From Austwickia chelonae NBRC 105200 (GTDB taxonomy: Bacteria; Actinomycetota; Actinomycetes; Actinomycetales; Dermatophilaceae), in assembly GCF_000298175.1 (NCBI RefSeq), contig NZ_BAGZ01000018.1, positions 1-64,000 on the forward strand: a stretch of DNA of 64,000 bases, in the 5' to 3' direction. Numbering within the stretch: the stretch's first letter is position 1; every line of letters starts with the position of its first letter. The translations under genes were made by a program, and so were the position numbers. A model generated the notes under the pieces. The model saw only the letters and a program-made list of their open reading frames with translations, was not told the DNA's origin and searched no databases. This document shows, in pieces, positions 1-8,184 of the stretch.

Positions 1-95
1 AAAAAACAATTGGCATCGATTTCGGCACGCTGTTGAGTTCTCAAGAATCGGTTGCCACTTCGCTTCCGGCCCTTTCAGGCCTTTCGCTCGGCGAC
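1..95 (-). other. 5' leader of an rRNA operon (16S gene lies off the left edge)
   Basis: Read on the minus strand, this stretch contains a block of the form TTGAGAACTCAACAG followed by CGTGCC and a T-rich run. That pattern is typical of actinobacterial 16S rRNA leaders, between the promoter and the mature 16S 5' end. A good sigma-70 promoter sits just upstream (102-131, minus), which fits a leader better than a 16S-23S spacer. The 16S gene itself is not in the window, so the call rests on pattern recognition. Confidence 0.7.
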
Positions 96-101
96 TTCTC
101 T

Positions 102-131
102 AGGTTATCCTTTCTTCTGAGCGAGTGTCAA
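102..131 (-). promoter_or_regulatory. rRNA operon promoter
   Basis: On the minus strand a perfect -35 hexamer TTGACA (126-131) is separated by 18 bases from a -10 hexamer TAACCT (102-107). Transcription would run leftward into the rRNA leader. A second, weaker TTGACT lies further upstream near 223-228 and could belong to an additional promoter. Confidence 0.7.
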
Positions 132-139
132 ATCCGCGT

Positions 140-162
140 TTTCTTGTTTTAAAAACAAGAAA
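140..162. repeat. AT-rich perfect palindrome upstream of the rRNA promoter
   Basis: Arms TTTCTTGTTTT (140-150) and AAAACAAGAAA (152-162) are exact reverse complements around one base. The palindrome begins eight bases upstream of the minus-strand -35 box, where an UP element or activator site would lie. It is strikingly AT-rich for this genome. Its protein partner is unknown. Confidence 0.6.
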
Positions 163-235
163 TCTCGTTTTTGCTATCCGCCCGGGACAACCCGTAAAAC
201 TTTGCCACCCTCTTTGCCTGGAGTCAAATCGGCCC

Positions 236-471
236 TTGTGATGAACAAGGCATCACAAAGTGAGCCTCTTTTAGAGGCTTACTAGGAAGGGGATGACGCA
301 GGTGAAACCTGCATCTACCGATGCGCTCCCGAACGGGGCAACTTGTCTAAGGTACACCGAAGGCAGGGCCGTTTCAAACTCAGGCCGCAGCCGTGTCGCG
401 CCCCTCAGGGAAGTACATCGGGCAGGTGCGCCTCTCTATAAGAGGTGTCTTCTTAGTCCAGCTCCGCCCGA
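236..471 (+). ncRNA. structured RNA candidate, family unassigned
   Basis: This non-coding stretch holds several clean inverted repeats in a row. These are an 8-bp pair at 236-243/251-258, a 7-bp hairpin at 263-279 (triloop), a 6-bp GCAGGT/ACCTGC hairpin at 298-312, and a TCGGGC/GCCCGA pair near 418-471 enclosing a CCTCT/AGAGG hairpin. The G-rich segment around 285-345 is also likely to fold. It lies between the divergent rRNA promoter and the ABC importer operon, but the importer appears to have its own promoter downstream (679-707), so this may be a separate small RNA or a riboswitch for an upstream start. I compared it by eye with cobalamin, TPP, FMN, M-box, glycine and c-di-GMP riboswitches, RNase P and tmRNA and found no convincing match. 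The strand is a guess. Confidence 0.35.
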
Positions 472-663
472 CAAGTACTCAAACCCCTACCTCTCCTCCC
501 CAACATCCATAAGGAACCGACCGGGTAAACCGGCCCCCGCGTAGGCCGTCGACGCCAGCTCGTGGGCAGCAGATGAGGAGCGCGCGTCCCTCTCCGCTCA
601 GATCCGCCTCGAGCTTCGGCCCGGAACGGGATCCGAGGACCGGTCGGCGCACCACGCCACGCA

Positions 664-707
664 ATCTGCAGGAAGAGATTGCAGATGATTCTCAGTGTCG
701 CTACGTT
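664..707 (+). promoter_or_regulatory. promoter and inverted-repeat operator of the ABC importer operon
   Basis: A -35-like TTGCAG (679-684), a 17-base spacer and a -10 TACGTT (702-707) end six bases before the GTG at 714, giving a leaderless transcript. A perfect 7-bp inverted repeat ATCTGCA/TGCAGAT (664-670, 680-686) overlaps the -35. The 15-mer at 680-694 also resembles a Zur box, with two mismatches from TGANAATNATTNTCA. Both readings are inferences from sequence. Confidence 0.45.
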
Positions 708-713
708 TTGCGG

Positions 714-1832
714 GTGTCTGCCCTGGCCCGTCCGGCCGTATCGACGTCCCCCCGCTGGGTCGACCATCCCGGTCGGCTCATGCTTCTCTGTTGCCTCCTG
801 ACCGTATTCCTCTGCGCGTCACTCCTGATCGCCATCTCCAGTGGAAGCGCGGTCATCCCCCTGACCGACACACTCCACTACCTCACCCAAGCCGTCACCG
901 GCGGCGTCATCGATCGGGCCGATTTATCCGCCTACCAAATCATCTGGCAGGTCAGAACTCCCCGAGTACTCATCGCTGCCCTCGTCGGAGCCGGGCTCAG
1001 CGCCACCGGCGCCGTCATCCAGGCCATGGTCCGCAACGTCCTCGCCGACCCCTTTCTCCTCGGAGTCAGCGCCGGCGCATCCGTCGGAGCCGTCAGCGTG
1101 ACCATCGGAGCAGTAGGAATGAGCTCGCTCGGGCTGAGCGCGCTGGCCACCAGCATGGGAGCCTTCTTCGTCACCGGAGGAGCCTTCGCAGGTGCATTAT
1201 TCGCCAGCGCCCTCGTCTGGGCTGCGGCCTGGCAACGCGACACCGGTGTGACCCCCGTCAGGCTCGTCCTCACCGGCGTCGTGCTCGCAGCCGGATTCCA
1301 CGCCATCATGAGCGTTCTCATCTACCTGGTCCCCGACACCGAATCGACAGCGACAGTCCTCTTCTGGTCGATGGGATCCTTCGGCGCCGCGTCCTGGGCC
1401 GTCCTACCCATCGTCACCGCCTTCGTCCTCCTCGGGCTGATCGCCTACCGAAGGCACGCCCAAACCCTGGACGTCCTCGCGCTCGGCGACGAAGCCGCAG
1501 CCAGCCTCGGCATCGACGTGACCTCAGCCCGTCGAACACTCTTCGTCCTGCTCTCCCTCACCACCGGCGCCGTCACCGCCGTCAGCGGCTGCATCGGCTT
1601 CGTCGGACTCGTCGTCCCCCACATCGTCCGCATGATCGTCGGCGCCACCCACGCGCGCGTCCTCGTCGTCGCACCCCTCGTCGGCGCCATCCTGATGGTC
1701 TGGGTCGACCTCCTCGCCCGCACCGTCGTCGCACCCAGAGAACTTCCCCTCAGCGCCATCACCGCCCTGATCGGAGTGCCCGTCTTCATCGTCCTGCTCC
1801 GACGCCGCGGCCACATCCTCGGGAACCGCTGA
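714..1832 (+). CDS. FecCD/BtuC-family ABC importer permease
   Basis: This is the integral membrane subunit of a type II ABC importer of the iron-siderophore/heme/cobalamin class. The 372-residue product has about ten hydrophobic segments. It carries the family hallmarks of a long first membrane segment, the GFVGLVVPHIVR cytoplasmic coupling region and the closing APRELPLSAITALIGVPVF segment. I chose the GTG at 714 because a TACGTT -10 box ends six bases before it (leaderless) and because it leaves a normal short lead before the first membrane helix. Frames upstream (ATG 573) lack a ribosome-binding site, and ATG 780 is a fallback. The stop overlaps the ATPase start by one base. The substrate cannot be told from sequence. 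Confidence 0.88.
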   Translation: MSALARPAVSTSPRWVDHPGRLMLLCCLLTVFLCASLLIAISSGSAVIPLTDTLHYLTQAVTGGVIDRADLSAYQIIWQVRTPRVLIAALVGAGLSATGAVIQAMVRNVLADPFLLGVSAGASVGAVSVTIGAVGMSSLGLSALATSMGAFFVTGGAFAGALFASALVWAAAWQRDTGVTPVRLVLTGVVLAAGFHAIMSVLIYLVPDTESTATVLFWSMGSFGAASWAVLPIVTAFVLLGLIAYRRHAQTLDVLALGDEAAASLGIDVTSARRTLFVLLSLTTGAVTAVSGCIGFVGLVVPHIVRMIVGATHARVLVVAPLVGAILMVWVDLLARTVVAPRELPLSAITALIGVPVFIVLLRRRGHILGNR

Positions 1833-2620
1833 TGACCGCCCACCTGAGTACCCACGGCCTCGGCATCCGGATCGGCGCCACCACCATCGTCGACGACCTC
1901 GACCTGACCGTCCCCTCAGGAGAAGTCGTCGGACTCCTCGGACCCAACGGCAGCGGCAAGTCAACCGTCCTCCGCACCGTCTACCGATCCTTGGCCCCCA
2001 GCCGAGGAACCCTCCGCCTCGACGGCAAAGAACTCACCACGATGAGCCTGCGCGAGAGCGCACGACATATCTCCGCCCTCGCCCAAGACAGCAGCTCAGA
2101 CCTCGACTTCACCGTCGAAGAAGTCGTCCGCCTCGGCCGGACCCCCCACCAAAAACGCGGACGCAGCCTCACCCGAGGTGAACTCGAACTAACCGAAAAA
2201 ACCATGGCGCAGATGGACATCCTCCACCTCAGACACCGAGGAATCCTCAGCCTCTCCGGCGGCGAACGCCAACGCGTCCTCATCGCCCGCGCACTCGTCC
2301 AAGAACCCCGGCTGCTCGTCCTCGACGAACCGACCAACCACCTCGACATCGCCCACCAACTACGCCTCCTCACCCTCCTCCGCAGCGGCATATGCACCGT
2401 GCTGACCGTCCTCCACGACCTCAACCTCGCCGCAGCCGCCTGCGACCGGATCTACCTGCTGGACGCCGGACACATCGTCGCCAGCGGACCACCCGAAGAC
2501 GTCATCACCCCGGAAACCATCCGGACCGTCTACGGCATCGACGTCCTGGTCATCCCCCACCCGACCACCAGACGCCCCCAAGTCCTACACACGCTTGAAT
2601 CCCTGGAGACCGCCACATGA
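1832..2620 (+). CDS. FepC/BtuD-type ABC importer ATPase
   Basis: This is the 262-residue cytoplasmic ATPase that powers the neighbouring permease. Visible motifs are Walker A GPNGSGKST near residues 36-44, signature LSGGERQR, Walker B LLVLDEPTNHLD and the H-loop in VLHDLNLA. The family commonly serves iron-siderophore, heme or vitamin B12 import. The ATG overlaps the permease stop, and its own stop overlaps the next gene's ATG by four bases (ATGA), so the three genes are translationally coupled. Confidence 0.9.
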   Translation: MTAHLSTHGLGIRIGATTIVDDLDLTVPSGEVVGLLGPNGSGKSTVLRTVYRSLAPSRGTLRLDGKELTTMSLRESARHISALAQDSSSDLDFTVEEVVRLGRTPHQKRGRSLTRGELELTEKTMAQMDILHLRHRGILSLSGGERQRVLIARALVQEPRLLVLDEPTNHLDIAHQLRLLTLLRSGICTVLTVLHDLNLAAAACDRIYLLDAGHIVASGPPEDVITPETIRTVYGIDVLVIPHPTTRRPQVLHTLESLETAT

Positions 2621-3633
2621 CCCGCCCCCGACCAACCCGCGCCGCACTCGTCCTCACCCTGGCCGCAGCCACCGCACTGACCGCATCCTGCGGAGCCAAG
2701 GTCGCCGACAACACCACCACAGCCGACGGGAAGAAGACCACCGGAGAAACCAAGGTCCAACGCTGCGGAGAAACCGTCACCTACCGGAACCCCCAACGCG
2801 TCATCGCCTACGAAGGCGGATCCGCCGACAAGATGTTCGCCCTCGGACTGACCGACCGCATCCTCGGCTACGTCATGACCCCCACCAACCCCGACCCGAC
2901 GACCTCCCCCTACGCAGCCGAGTACGCCAAAGTGCCCCTGCTGTCCTCCGACCTGCTCAACAAAGAACTCGTCGTCGAGAAAAAAGCCGACATGGTCGTC
3001 GCCGGATGGAACTCCGGCTTCTCCGAGAAACGCGGCATCACCCCCCAGATCCTCGACGGACTCGGCATCGCCAGCTTCATGCACACCGAATCGTGCTTCG
3101 CCTACCCCGGAGCACCCGAAACCATGAAACCGCTGCCCGCCCTCTACGCCGACCTCGAACGACTCGGCAAGATCTTCCACGTCGAAGACCGCGCCAAAGC
3201 CAAGATCGACGAACTCAAAGAACGCATGGACAAGGTCCGCAACACCGGGAACCAGCTCCCCAACAAACCCAAAGTCTTCCTCTACGACTCCGGCACGGAC
3301 CAACCCGCCACCGCAGGGAACCAGGTGCCCGTTCAGGAGATCATCGACGCAGCCGGCGGCACCAACATCTACGCAGACCTGAACCAACGCTGGACCAAAA
3401 CCAGCTGGGAATCCGTCGTCGAAGCCAACCCCGACGTCATCATGGTCATGTCCTACCGGGACAAACCCGCGGCCGAGAAGATCGCCTTCCTCAAATCACA
3501 CCCCGCGCTCTCCCAGGTCGCCGCAGTCAAGAACGACAAGTTCTACGTCATCGACTACAACGAATGCATCTCCGGCCCCCGCAACATCGACGGAGCCGAA
3601 AAATTCGGGGACTGGCTACAGAAGAACCGCTGA
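2617..3633 (+). CDS. periplasmic-binding-protein-2 family lipoprotein (siderophore/heme/B12 type)
   Basis: This is the solute receptor of the ABC importer, 338 residues. It has a positively charged N-terminus, a hydrophobic stretch and a lipobox LTASC with the lipidated Cys at residue 25, so it should be anchored to the outer face of the membrane. The body has the Peripla_BP_2 layout: the YRNPQRVIAYEGGSADKMFALGL entry, a WNSGFSEKRG middle segment, a long connecting helix, and a C-terminal lobe with VIMVMSYRDK. The ligand (ferric siderophore, heme or corrinoid) is not resolvable. Unusually, the mature protein keeps at least three further cysteines (near CGETVTY, ESCFAYP and NECISGP). Confidence 0.86.
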   Translation: MTRPRPTRAALVLTLAAATALTASCGAKVADNTTTADGKKTTGETKVQRCGETVTYRNPQRVIAYEGGSADKMFALGLTDRILGYVMTPTNPDPTTSPYAAEYAKVPLLSSDLLNKELVVEKKADMVVAGWNSGFSEKRGITPQILDGLGIASFMHTESCFAYPGAPETMKPLPALYADLERLGKIFHVEDRAKAKIDELKERMDKVRNTGNQLPNKPKVFLYDSGTDQPATAGNQVPVQEIIDAAGGTNIYADLNQRWTKTSWESVVEANPDVIMVMSYRDKPAAEKIAFLKSHPALSQVAAVKNDKFYVIDYNECISGPRNIDGAEKFGDWLQKNR

Positions 3634-3651
3634 AACACCATCCACACAGAA

Positions 3652-3698
3652 CTGCGGTCGCCCGACGGAACAACACGACATCCGCCAGGCGACCGCAG
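3652..3698. terminator. bidirectional hairpin between convergent genes
   Basis: Perfect 10-bp arms CTGCGGTCGC (3652-3661) and GCGACCGCAG (3689-3698) flank a 27-base loop with an inner CGG/CCG pair. It lies in the 81-base gap between the convergent lipoprotein and OPT genes, where a shared terminator is expected. There is no strong T-run on either side. Confidence 0.55.
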
Positions 3699-3714
3699 CC
3701 ATCGAACCGACAGA

Positions 3715-5712
3715 TCACTCCTTCGCCAGGGAGTCCCCCGCAGAAGCCCCCACCGCGAGTTGCCGCGTCCACCGGTACAAGCCCCAGACGACCGCAGCGA
3801 AAGCCAGCACACCGAGCCACTGAGACATCGCAGCAAAGTCCTTCCCGACCAACGCCAGCGGCTCTTCCTTACCACTGGCCGCCACGATCCCGGCGAAGAC
3901 CACACCGAACAAGCTCTCACCGACGATCAGACCCGTCGCCAACAAGATGCCCATCCGCTTGCTCCGCTCCGGGTCCTCGGTACGAGCTGCCCACCGGTCG
4001 TACCCCAGGCCCAGCACCGCACCGATCGGGATGACGATCGTTGTCGCCACCGGGAGATACATACCCATCCCCACAGCCAGCGGAGGAAGACGCAGCCCCT
4101 TCCCCAGGAACCCGAGGGTCTCGTCGATCGCGACCACGACACACCCGATCAAAGCGCCGGTGCCGATCAGACCCCAGTCGAGAGAGCCGCCGAAGACCCC
4201 CTTCGCCAGCGAGGAAATCAGCGAAGCCTGCGGCGCGGGCAGCGCATTCGGGCCGGCGCCCGGCGCACCCACGAAACCGAAACTGGTGCTGATCAGATGC
4301 AGCACCGGCGGGATGACCAACGAACCGAAGACGACACCGATGACCAGAGCCACCTGCTGCTTCCACGGGGTCGCCCCGACCAGCTGACCGGTCTTGAGGT
4401 CCTGCAGGTTGTCATTGGAGATCGTCGCGACACCGAAGACCACCGCCGCTGTGAACAGCGTGTAAGCCACCAAGGCCTCGGTGTGCCCACCGGAGTCGCC
4501 GAAGACCGCCTTGATCAGCAGCGCGGCCGTGATGACCACCAGGATGCCCACACCCGAGATCGGACTGTTCGAAGCCCCGATCAGACCGGCCATGTAACCG
4601 CAGACGGACGCCACGACCAGACCGATCAACAGGATGAAGAGGATGCTGGTCAGGATCAGACCCACCGCACCCTCAGCCAGCGGCGTGCCCTGCACGAAGA
4701 GCCACAGCAGGACACCGACCGGCAGCATCGACGCCACGATCACACCGAGGACCACATTCATCGACAGATCCCGCTCCGTCTCGACGACCTGCTCGCCGCC
4801 ACGACGGGCCTTGGTCGCCGCCAAGGCCTCCACCACACCGCGCACGATGGGGCCGATGATCTTGAGCAGCGTCCACACAGCGGCGACCGCGATCGTCCCG
4901 GCACCGATGAACCGCACATCCTGAGCGAAGACCGAACTCACCGCAGCCGACAACGGCTCGCTGTCGGACAGCTTGTCCGCGGAGAACACCGGCAGCAGCA
5001 CGCCGTACGCGATGACCACACCGACGACCATGGCCACACCGACGGTGATACCGACCAGGTGACCCACACCGATCAGAGCCACCGACAGGCTCATCCCGAA
5101 CATCGTCCCACCGGAACCCACCCGGAAAGCCGAAGCGATAGAACTGCTCACCACCTTGAACGACGCCAGCAACGACAGACCGGCCGACGCCACCGCACCG
5201 ATGATGATGACCTGCAACCCACGGGCGTTCTCCTCCGCGCCCGCGCTGGTGTCACCGACACGCAGCACCTCAGCGGCAGCCACACCCTCCGGATAAGGCA
5301 GATCCGATCCGGTCACCAACGCCCGCCGCAACGGGATCGAATACATGACACCGAGAATTCCGCCCACGGCACAGACCGCGACCGTCGTCCAATAAGGGAC
5401 ACCGGTCCACCAGCCCACGATCACCAGACCCGGCAGGACGAAGATGATCGCAGAAAGCGTGCCGGCCGCCGAGGCGATCGTCTGCACGATGTTGTTCTCG
5501 ACGACAGTGTGATCCGCGAAGAAACGGAGAATCGACATCGAAATGACCGCGGCCGGGATCGAGGTGGCGAAAGTGAGCCCCACCTTCAGCCCGAGATAGA
5601 CATTCGCCGCGGTGAAGACCACCGTGATCAGACCACCGATGATGATGCCCCGAATAGTCAGCTCGCGGGGGCCCGATCTCGTCCGCGCTGTCTGTGATGT
5701 CGTGACGGGCAA
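3715..5712 (-). CDS. OPT-family oligopeptide/metal-chelate transporter
   Basis: This is a polytopic membrane protein of about 665 residues with roughly 15 hydrophobic segments. The opening RGIIIGGLITVVFTAANVYLGLKVGLTF and the PYPEGVAAAEVLRVGD segment are characteristic of the OPT superfamily, which imports oligopeptides or metal-chelate complexes. Start choice: a GAGGAGGAG ribosome-binding site lies six bases before a TTG at 5712. The next in-frame upstream start (TTG 5748) has no such site. It converges on the ABC importer and could be functionally related (metal chelates), but that is inference. Confidence 0.85.
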   Translation of the reverse strand: MPVTTSQTARTRSGPRELTIRGIIIGGLITVVFTAANVYLGLKVGLTFATSIPAAVISMSILRFFADHTVVENNIVQTIASAAGTLSAIIFVLPGLVIVGWWTGVPYWTTVAVCAVGGILGVMYSIPLRRALVTGSDLPYPEGVAAAEVLRVGDTSAGAEENARGLQVIIIGAVASAGLSLLASFKVVSSSIASAFRVGSGGTMFGMSLSVALIGVGHLVGITVGVAMVVGVVIAYGVLLPVFSADKLSDSEPLSAAVSSVFAQDVRFIGAGTIAVAAVWTLLKIIGPIVRGVVEALAATKARRGGEQVVETERDLSMNVVLGVIVASMLPVGVLLWLFVQGTPLAEGAVGLILTSILFILLIGLVVASVCGYMAGLIGASNSPISGVGILVVITAALLIKAVFGDSGGHTEALVAYTLFTAAVVFGVATISNDNLQDLKTGQLVGATPWKQQVALVIGVVFGSLVIPPVLHLISTSFGFVGAPGAGPNALPAPQASLISSLAKGVFGGSLDWGLIGTGALIGCVVVAIDETLGFLGKGLRLPPLAVGMGMYLPVATTIVIPIGAVLGLGYDRWAARTEDPERSKRMGILLATGLIVGESLFGVVFAGIVAASGKEEPLALVGKDFAAMSQWLGVLAFAAVVWGLYRWTRQLAVGASAGDSLAKE

Positions 5713-5887
5713 GGCACTCTCCTCCTCGAGGGCGCTCCAGAACGGCAAGCTGCTCGCCTACCGACCCGGCCGTTCCCGGGCAGACACGGGTGTGGCTCCC
5801 GACGGCGACATTCATGCTAATCCTCTAAGACTGTCCGACAAGGTCATTCACGTCTTTTACGGTCTCGCGCCTCAGCCGTCGGAAACC

Positions 5888-5910
5888 GGGCCCCAGAATG
5901 ACCAGGGCCC
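5888..5910 (-). terminator. GC-rich hairpin downstream of the cyclodeaminase gene
   Basis: Arms GGGCCC (5888-5893 and 5905-5910) enclose an 11-base loop, 23 bases past the stop of the cyclodeaminase-family gene. It likely ends the three-gene minus operon before the OPT gene. No U-tract is evident. Confidence 0.4.
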
Positions 5911-5932
5911 CTCCCCGGATAACCCGATCAGA

Positions 5933-6871
5933 TCACTCCGCCTCGCTCACCGCTCCCTCGGCCACGACCAGATCCTGCCAGGACATACCCACCGTCTTCA
6001 CGACATTCGGCCGGTCGACAGCCCGCTCCACCCGACCCAGGACCACATCGCGCAGGACATGCAGATCCGCCTCGGCAAGAGCGCCCTCCTCGATCGCCAT
6101 GATCACGTCGCCGGCCTCCCGCAACGCCGTAGCCACATCCTCGACGACGACCTGCGAACGACCCAGGAGCCCCGCATCCAGTTCGCGGCGGTCCGGCTCG
6201 TGAGAACCGATCGCCACGACACAAGCACCGTCCGCCACCCATTCCCCGTCGATGACCGGCTCGGCGGACGACGTCGCACAGACCACGATCCCGGCCCGAC
6301 GCACCGCCGCCTCGACATCGTCACGAGCCGTCACCGCGTCGCAGTCCAACCCCAGCTCGCGCACCTGTTCCGCGCAGGCCTCCGCCCGGTCACCCTCGAC
6401 ATCCACCACGCTGACATGACCGATCCGACGGATCGCAGCCATCGCCTCGGCATGGCCCCGGGCCTGCGGCCCCCCACCCACCAGGACCAGCTCGGCCACC
6501 TCGTCCGGAGCCAGCACCTCCGCTGCGAGCGCCGAAGTAGCCGGGGTCCGCAGGGCCGTCAGTGCCGTGCCGTCGAGCAGGACACTCGGGGTCAGGGTCT
6601 CGGCGTCCATCAGGACGTACCAGGCCTGGATGCGGGGAAGGCCGCGGTCGGGGTTCTTCGGGGCGACCGAAAGGACTTTCACGCCCGCGGAGGTCGACGT
6701 CGAGGAGGGCATGAGCAGGAGTTGACCGGCGCCGGCGTCGGGGCTGCTGCGCGATGGATCGAGGGCCGGGTCCAGCCCGCCCTCCACTGCTGCGCGGAGC
6801 AGGGTGCGGGCGCGGTCTGCGCTCACCCGTCGCAATACCTCGTCGGCGTCGATCCAGGTCGGTGTGCTCAT
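5933..6871 (-). CDS. ornithine cyclodeaminase / mu-crystallin family protein
   Basis: This is a 312-residue NAD(P)-dependent enzyme of the OCD/mu-crystallin family, which includes ornithine cyclodeaminase, amino-acid dehydrogenases and SbnB-type enzymes of siderophore precursor synthesis. The nucleotide-binding region VGGGPQARGHAEAM sits mid-protein, followed by the CATSSAEPVIDG and AIGSHEPDRREL segments typical of the family. ATG at 6871 is preceded by AGGAAGAAG. The start overlaps the MFS transporter stop by four bases, so the two are coupled and the transporter may carry its substrate or product. The exact substrate is unknown. Confidence 0.8.
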   Translation of the reverse strand: MSTPTWIDADEVLRRVSADRARTLLRAAVEGGLDPALDPSRSSPDAGAGQLLLMPSSTSTSAGVKVLSVAPKNPDRGLPRIQAWYVLMDAETLTPSVLLDGTALTALRTPATSALAAEVLAPDEVAELVLVGGGPQARGHAEAMAAIRRIGHVSVVDVEGDRAEACAEQVRELGLDCDAVTARDDVEAAVRRAGIVVCATSSAEPVIDGEWVADGACVVAIGSHEPDRRELDAGLLGRSQVVVEDVATALREAGDVIMAIEEGALAEADLHVLRDVVLGRVERAVDRPNVVKTVGMSWQDLVVAEGAVSEAE

Positions 6872-8184
6872 CTTCTTCCTCCTACAGTCGACATCTCTTC
6901 GTCGGTGGGGCGGTCCTCGACCACGGCAAGTCGTGGTGCGAAGGACACCGAGATCGCGGAGATCACGCCGAGTGCGACGATGTACGCCGCGATCGGCCAC
7001 CAGCTCCCCGACGCTTTGAACAGCCATTCGGCCAGGAGTGGCGCGGTGCCGGAGAAGACCGCTGCCCCGATCTGGTAGCCGAGGGTGATTCCGGTGTATC
7101 GCACTTTCGCACTGAAGGTTTCGGACATCAAGGTGCCCAGGGTCGCGGTGACCGGAGCCCAGGCGACTCCGAGCATCAAGGCCGAGGCCAGGTAGAAGGC
7201 CGGCATCGATCTCGTGTTGACCAGGAGGAAGTACGGGAAGGCCATCGCGGTCAGGAGTGCCACTCCGACGAGGTAGGTGCGGGTGCGGCCGACCCGGTCG
7301 GACAGTGCTCCGAAGGCGGGGATGCAGAAGCAGCTGACCAGCGCGCCGAGCAGTACGGCGTTGAGTGCGTCCTGTTTGTCGTAGCCGATCTTCATGGCGT
7401 ACGACCCGATGAAGGTGACCACGATGTAGAAGGGCGCGGTCTCCACGGCTTTCGCGCCGACGGCTACGAGCACCGAGCGCCAGTGTTCGCGCAGTGTGGT
7501 GGCCAGGGGGAGTTTCTCGACGGTGCCTCCTTCCTTGACCTCACGGAAGGCGGGGGTCTCACCCAGGCCGTCGCGGATCCACAGGCCGATGACCACCAGG
7601 ACGAAGCTGAAGACGAAGGGGATCCGCCAACCCCAGGTCTCGAAGGCCTGTCCGGGCAGTGTGGTGGCCAGGAGGATGGCGGCATTGCCCAGGAGGAGGC
7701 CCAGGGTCACGCCCATCTGGGGGATGGCACCGAAGAGTCCTTTGCGGCGGGCCGGTGCGTATTCGTAGGCGAGCAGTAGTGCGCCGCCCCATTCGCCGCC
7801 GATGGCGAGGCCTTGGACGATGCGGAAGAAGTACAGCAGGAGGGGTGCGGCCACGCCGATGGTCGCGTAGGTGGGCAGCAGGCCGATGGCGACTGTGCCG
7901 AGTCCCATGATGGACAGGGTCATGACGAGGGTTTTCTTACGTCCTACGCGGTCTCCGATGTGGGCGAAGACGATGCCTCCGAAGGGGCGGACGACGAAGG
8001 TCAGCAGGTTGCCCAGCCAGGCCAGCATGAGGGCGACGAAGAGGTCGTCGTTGGGGAAGAACTGTTTGCTGAAGATGATCGGGGCGACGCTGGCGTAGAG
8101 GAGGAAGTCGTACCACTCGATGGCGCTGCCGGAGAGACTGCCGATCAGCACCCGGCGGTGGGTCGCTTTCGGGTCGGGGGTCAT
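6868..8184 (-). CDS. MFS transporter, metabolite:H+ symporter (MHS) type
   Basis: This is a 438-residue major-facilitator protein with twelve predicted membrane segments. The start SGSAIEWYDFLLYASVAPIIF, the RPFGGIVFAHIGDRVGRKKTL loop 2-3 motif and QGLAIGGEWGGALLL are diagnostic of the MHS (ProP/ShiA/citrate-type) subfamily, which takes up organic acids or zwitterions with protons. It overlaps both neighbours by four bases, forming an operon SDR - MFS - OCD. That suggests uptake and stepwise oxidation of one small substrate. Confidence 0.87.
   Translation of the reverse strand: MTPDPKATHRRVLIGSLSGSAIEWYDFLLYASVAPIIFSKQFFPNDDLFVALMLAWLGNLLTFVVRPFGGIVFAHIGDRVGRKKTLVMTLSIMGLGTVAIGLLPTYATIGVAAPLLLYFFRIVQGLAIGGEWGGALLLAYEYAPARRKGLFGAIPQMGVTLGLLLGNAAILLATTLPGQAFETWGWRIPFVFSFVLVVIGLWIRDGLGETPAFREVKEGGTVEKLPLATTLREHWRSVLVAVGAKAVETAPFYIVVTFIGSYAMKIGYDKQDALNAVLLGALVSCFCIPAFGALSDRVGRTRTYLVGVALLTAMAFPYFLLVNTRSMPAFYLASALMLGVAWAPVTATLGTLMSETFSAKVRYTGITLGYQIGAAVFSGTAPLLAEWLFKASGSWWPIAAYIVALGVISAISVSFAPRLAVVEDRPTDEEMSTVGGRR

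Noticed and set aside
285-471. Cobalamin riboswitch ahead of a BtuCDF-like operon
   Set aside because: The position is tempting and a GGTGAAA segment is present, but the conserved core (CCCGCAACTGT-like) and the B12 box are missing, and the importer has its own downstream promoter.
695-2620. Long plus-strand open frame (about 640 codons) across the permease gene
   Set aside because: It is an Arg/Pro/His-rich shadow frame of the permease; only its last part (from 1832) is the real ATPase.
2595-4034. Open frame of 479 codons overlapping the binding lipoprotein
   Set aside because: Low-complexity Arg/Pro/Thr composition; a different frame of the real lipoprotein gene.
3760-5697. 645-codon open frame opposite the OPT transporter
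   Set aside because: Asp/Arg/His/Gln-rich antisense shadow typical of GC-rich DNA; the opposite strand encodes a clear OPT protein.
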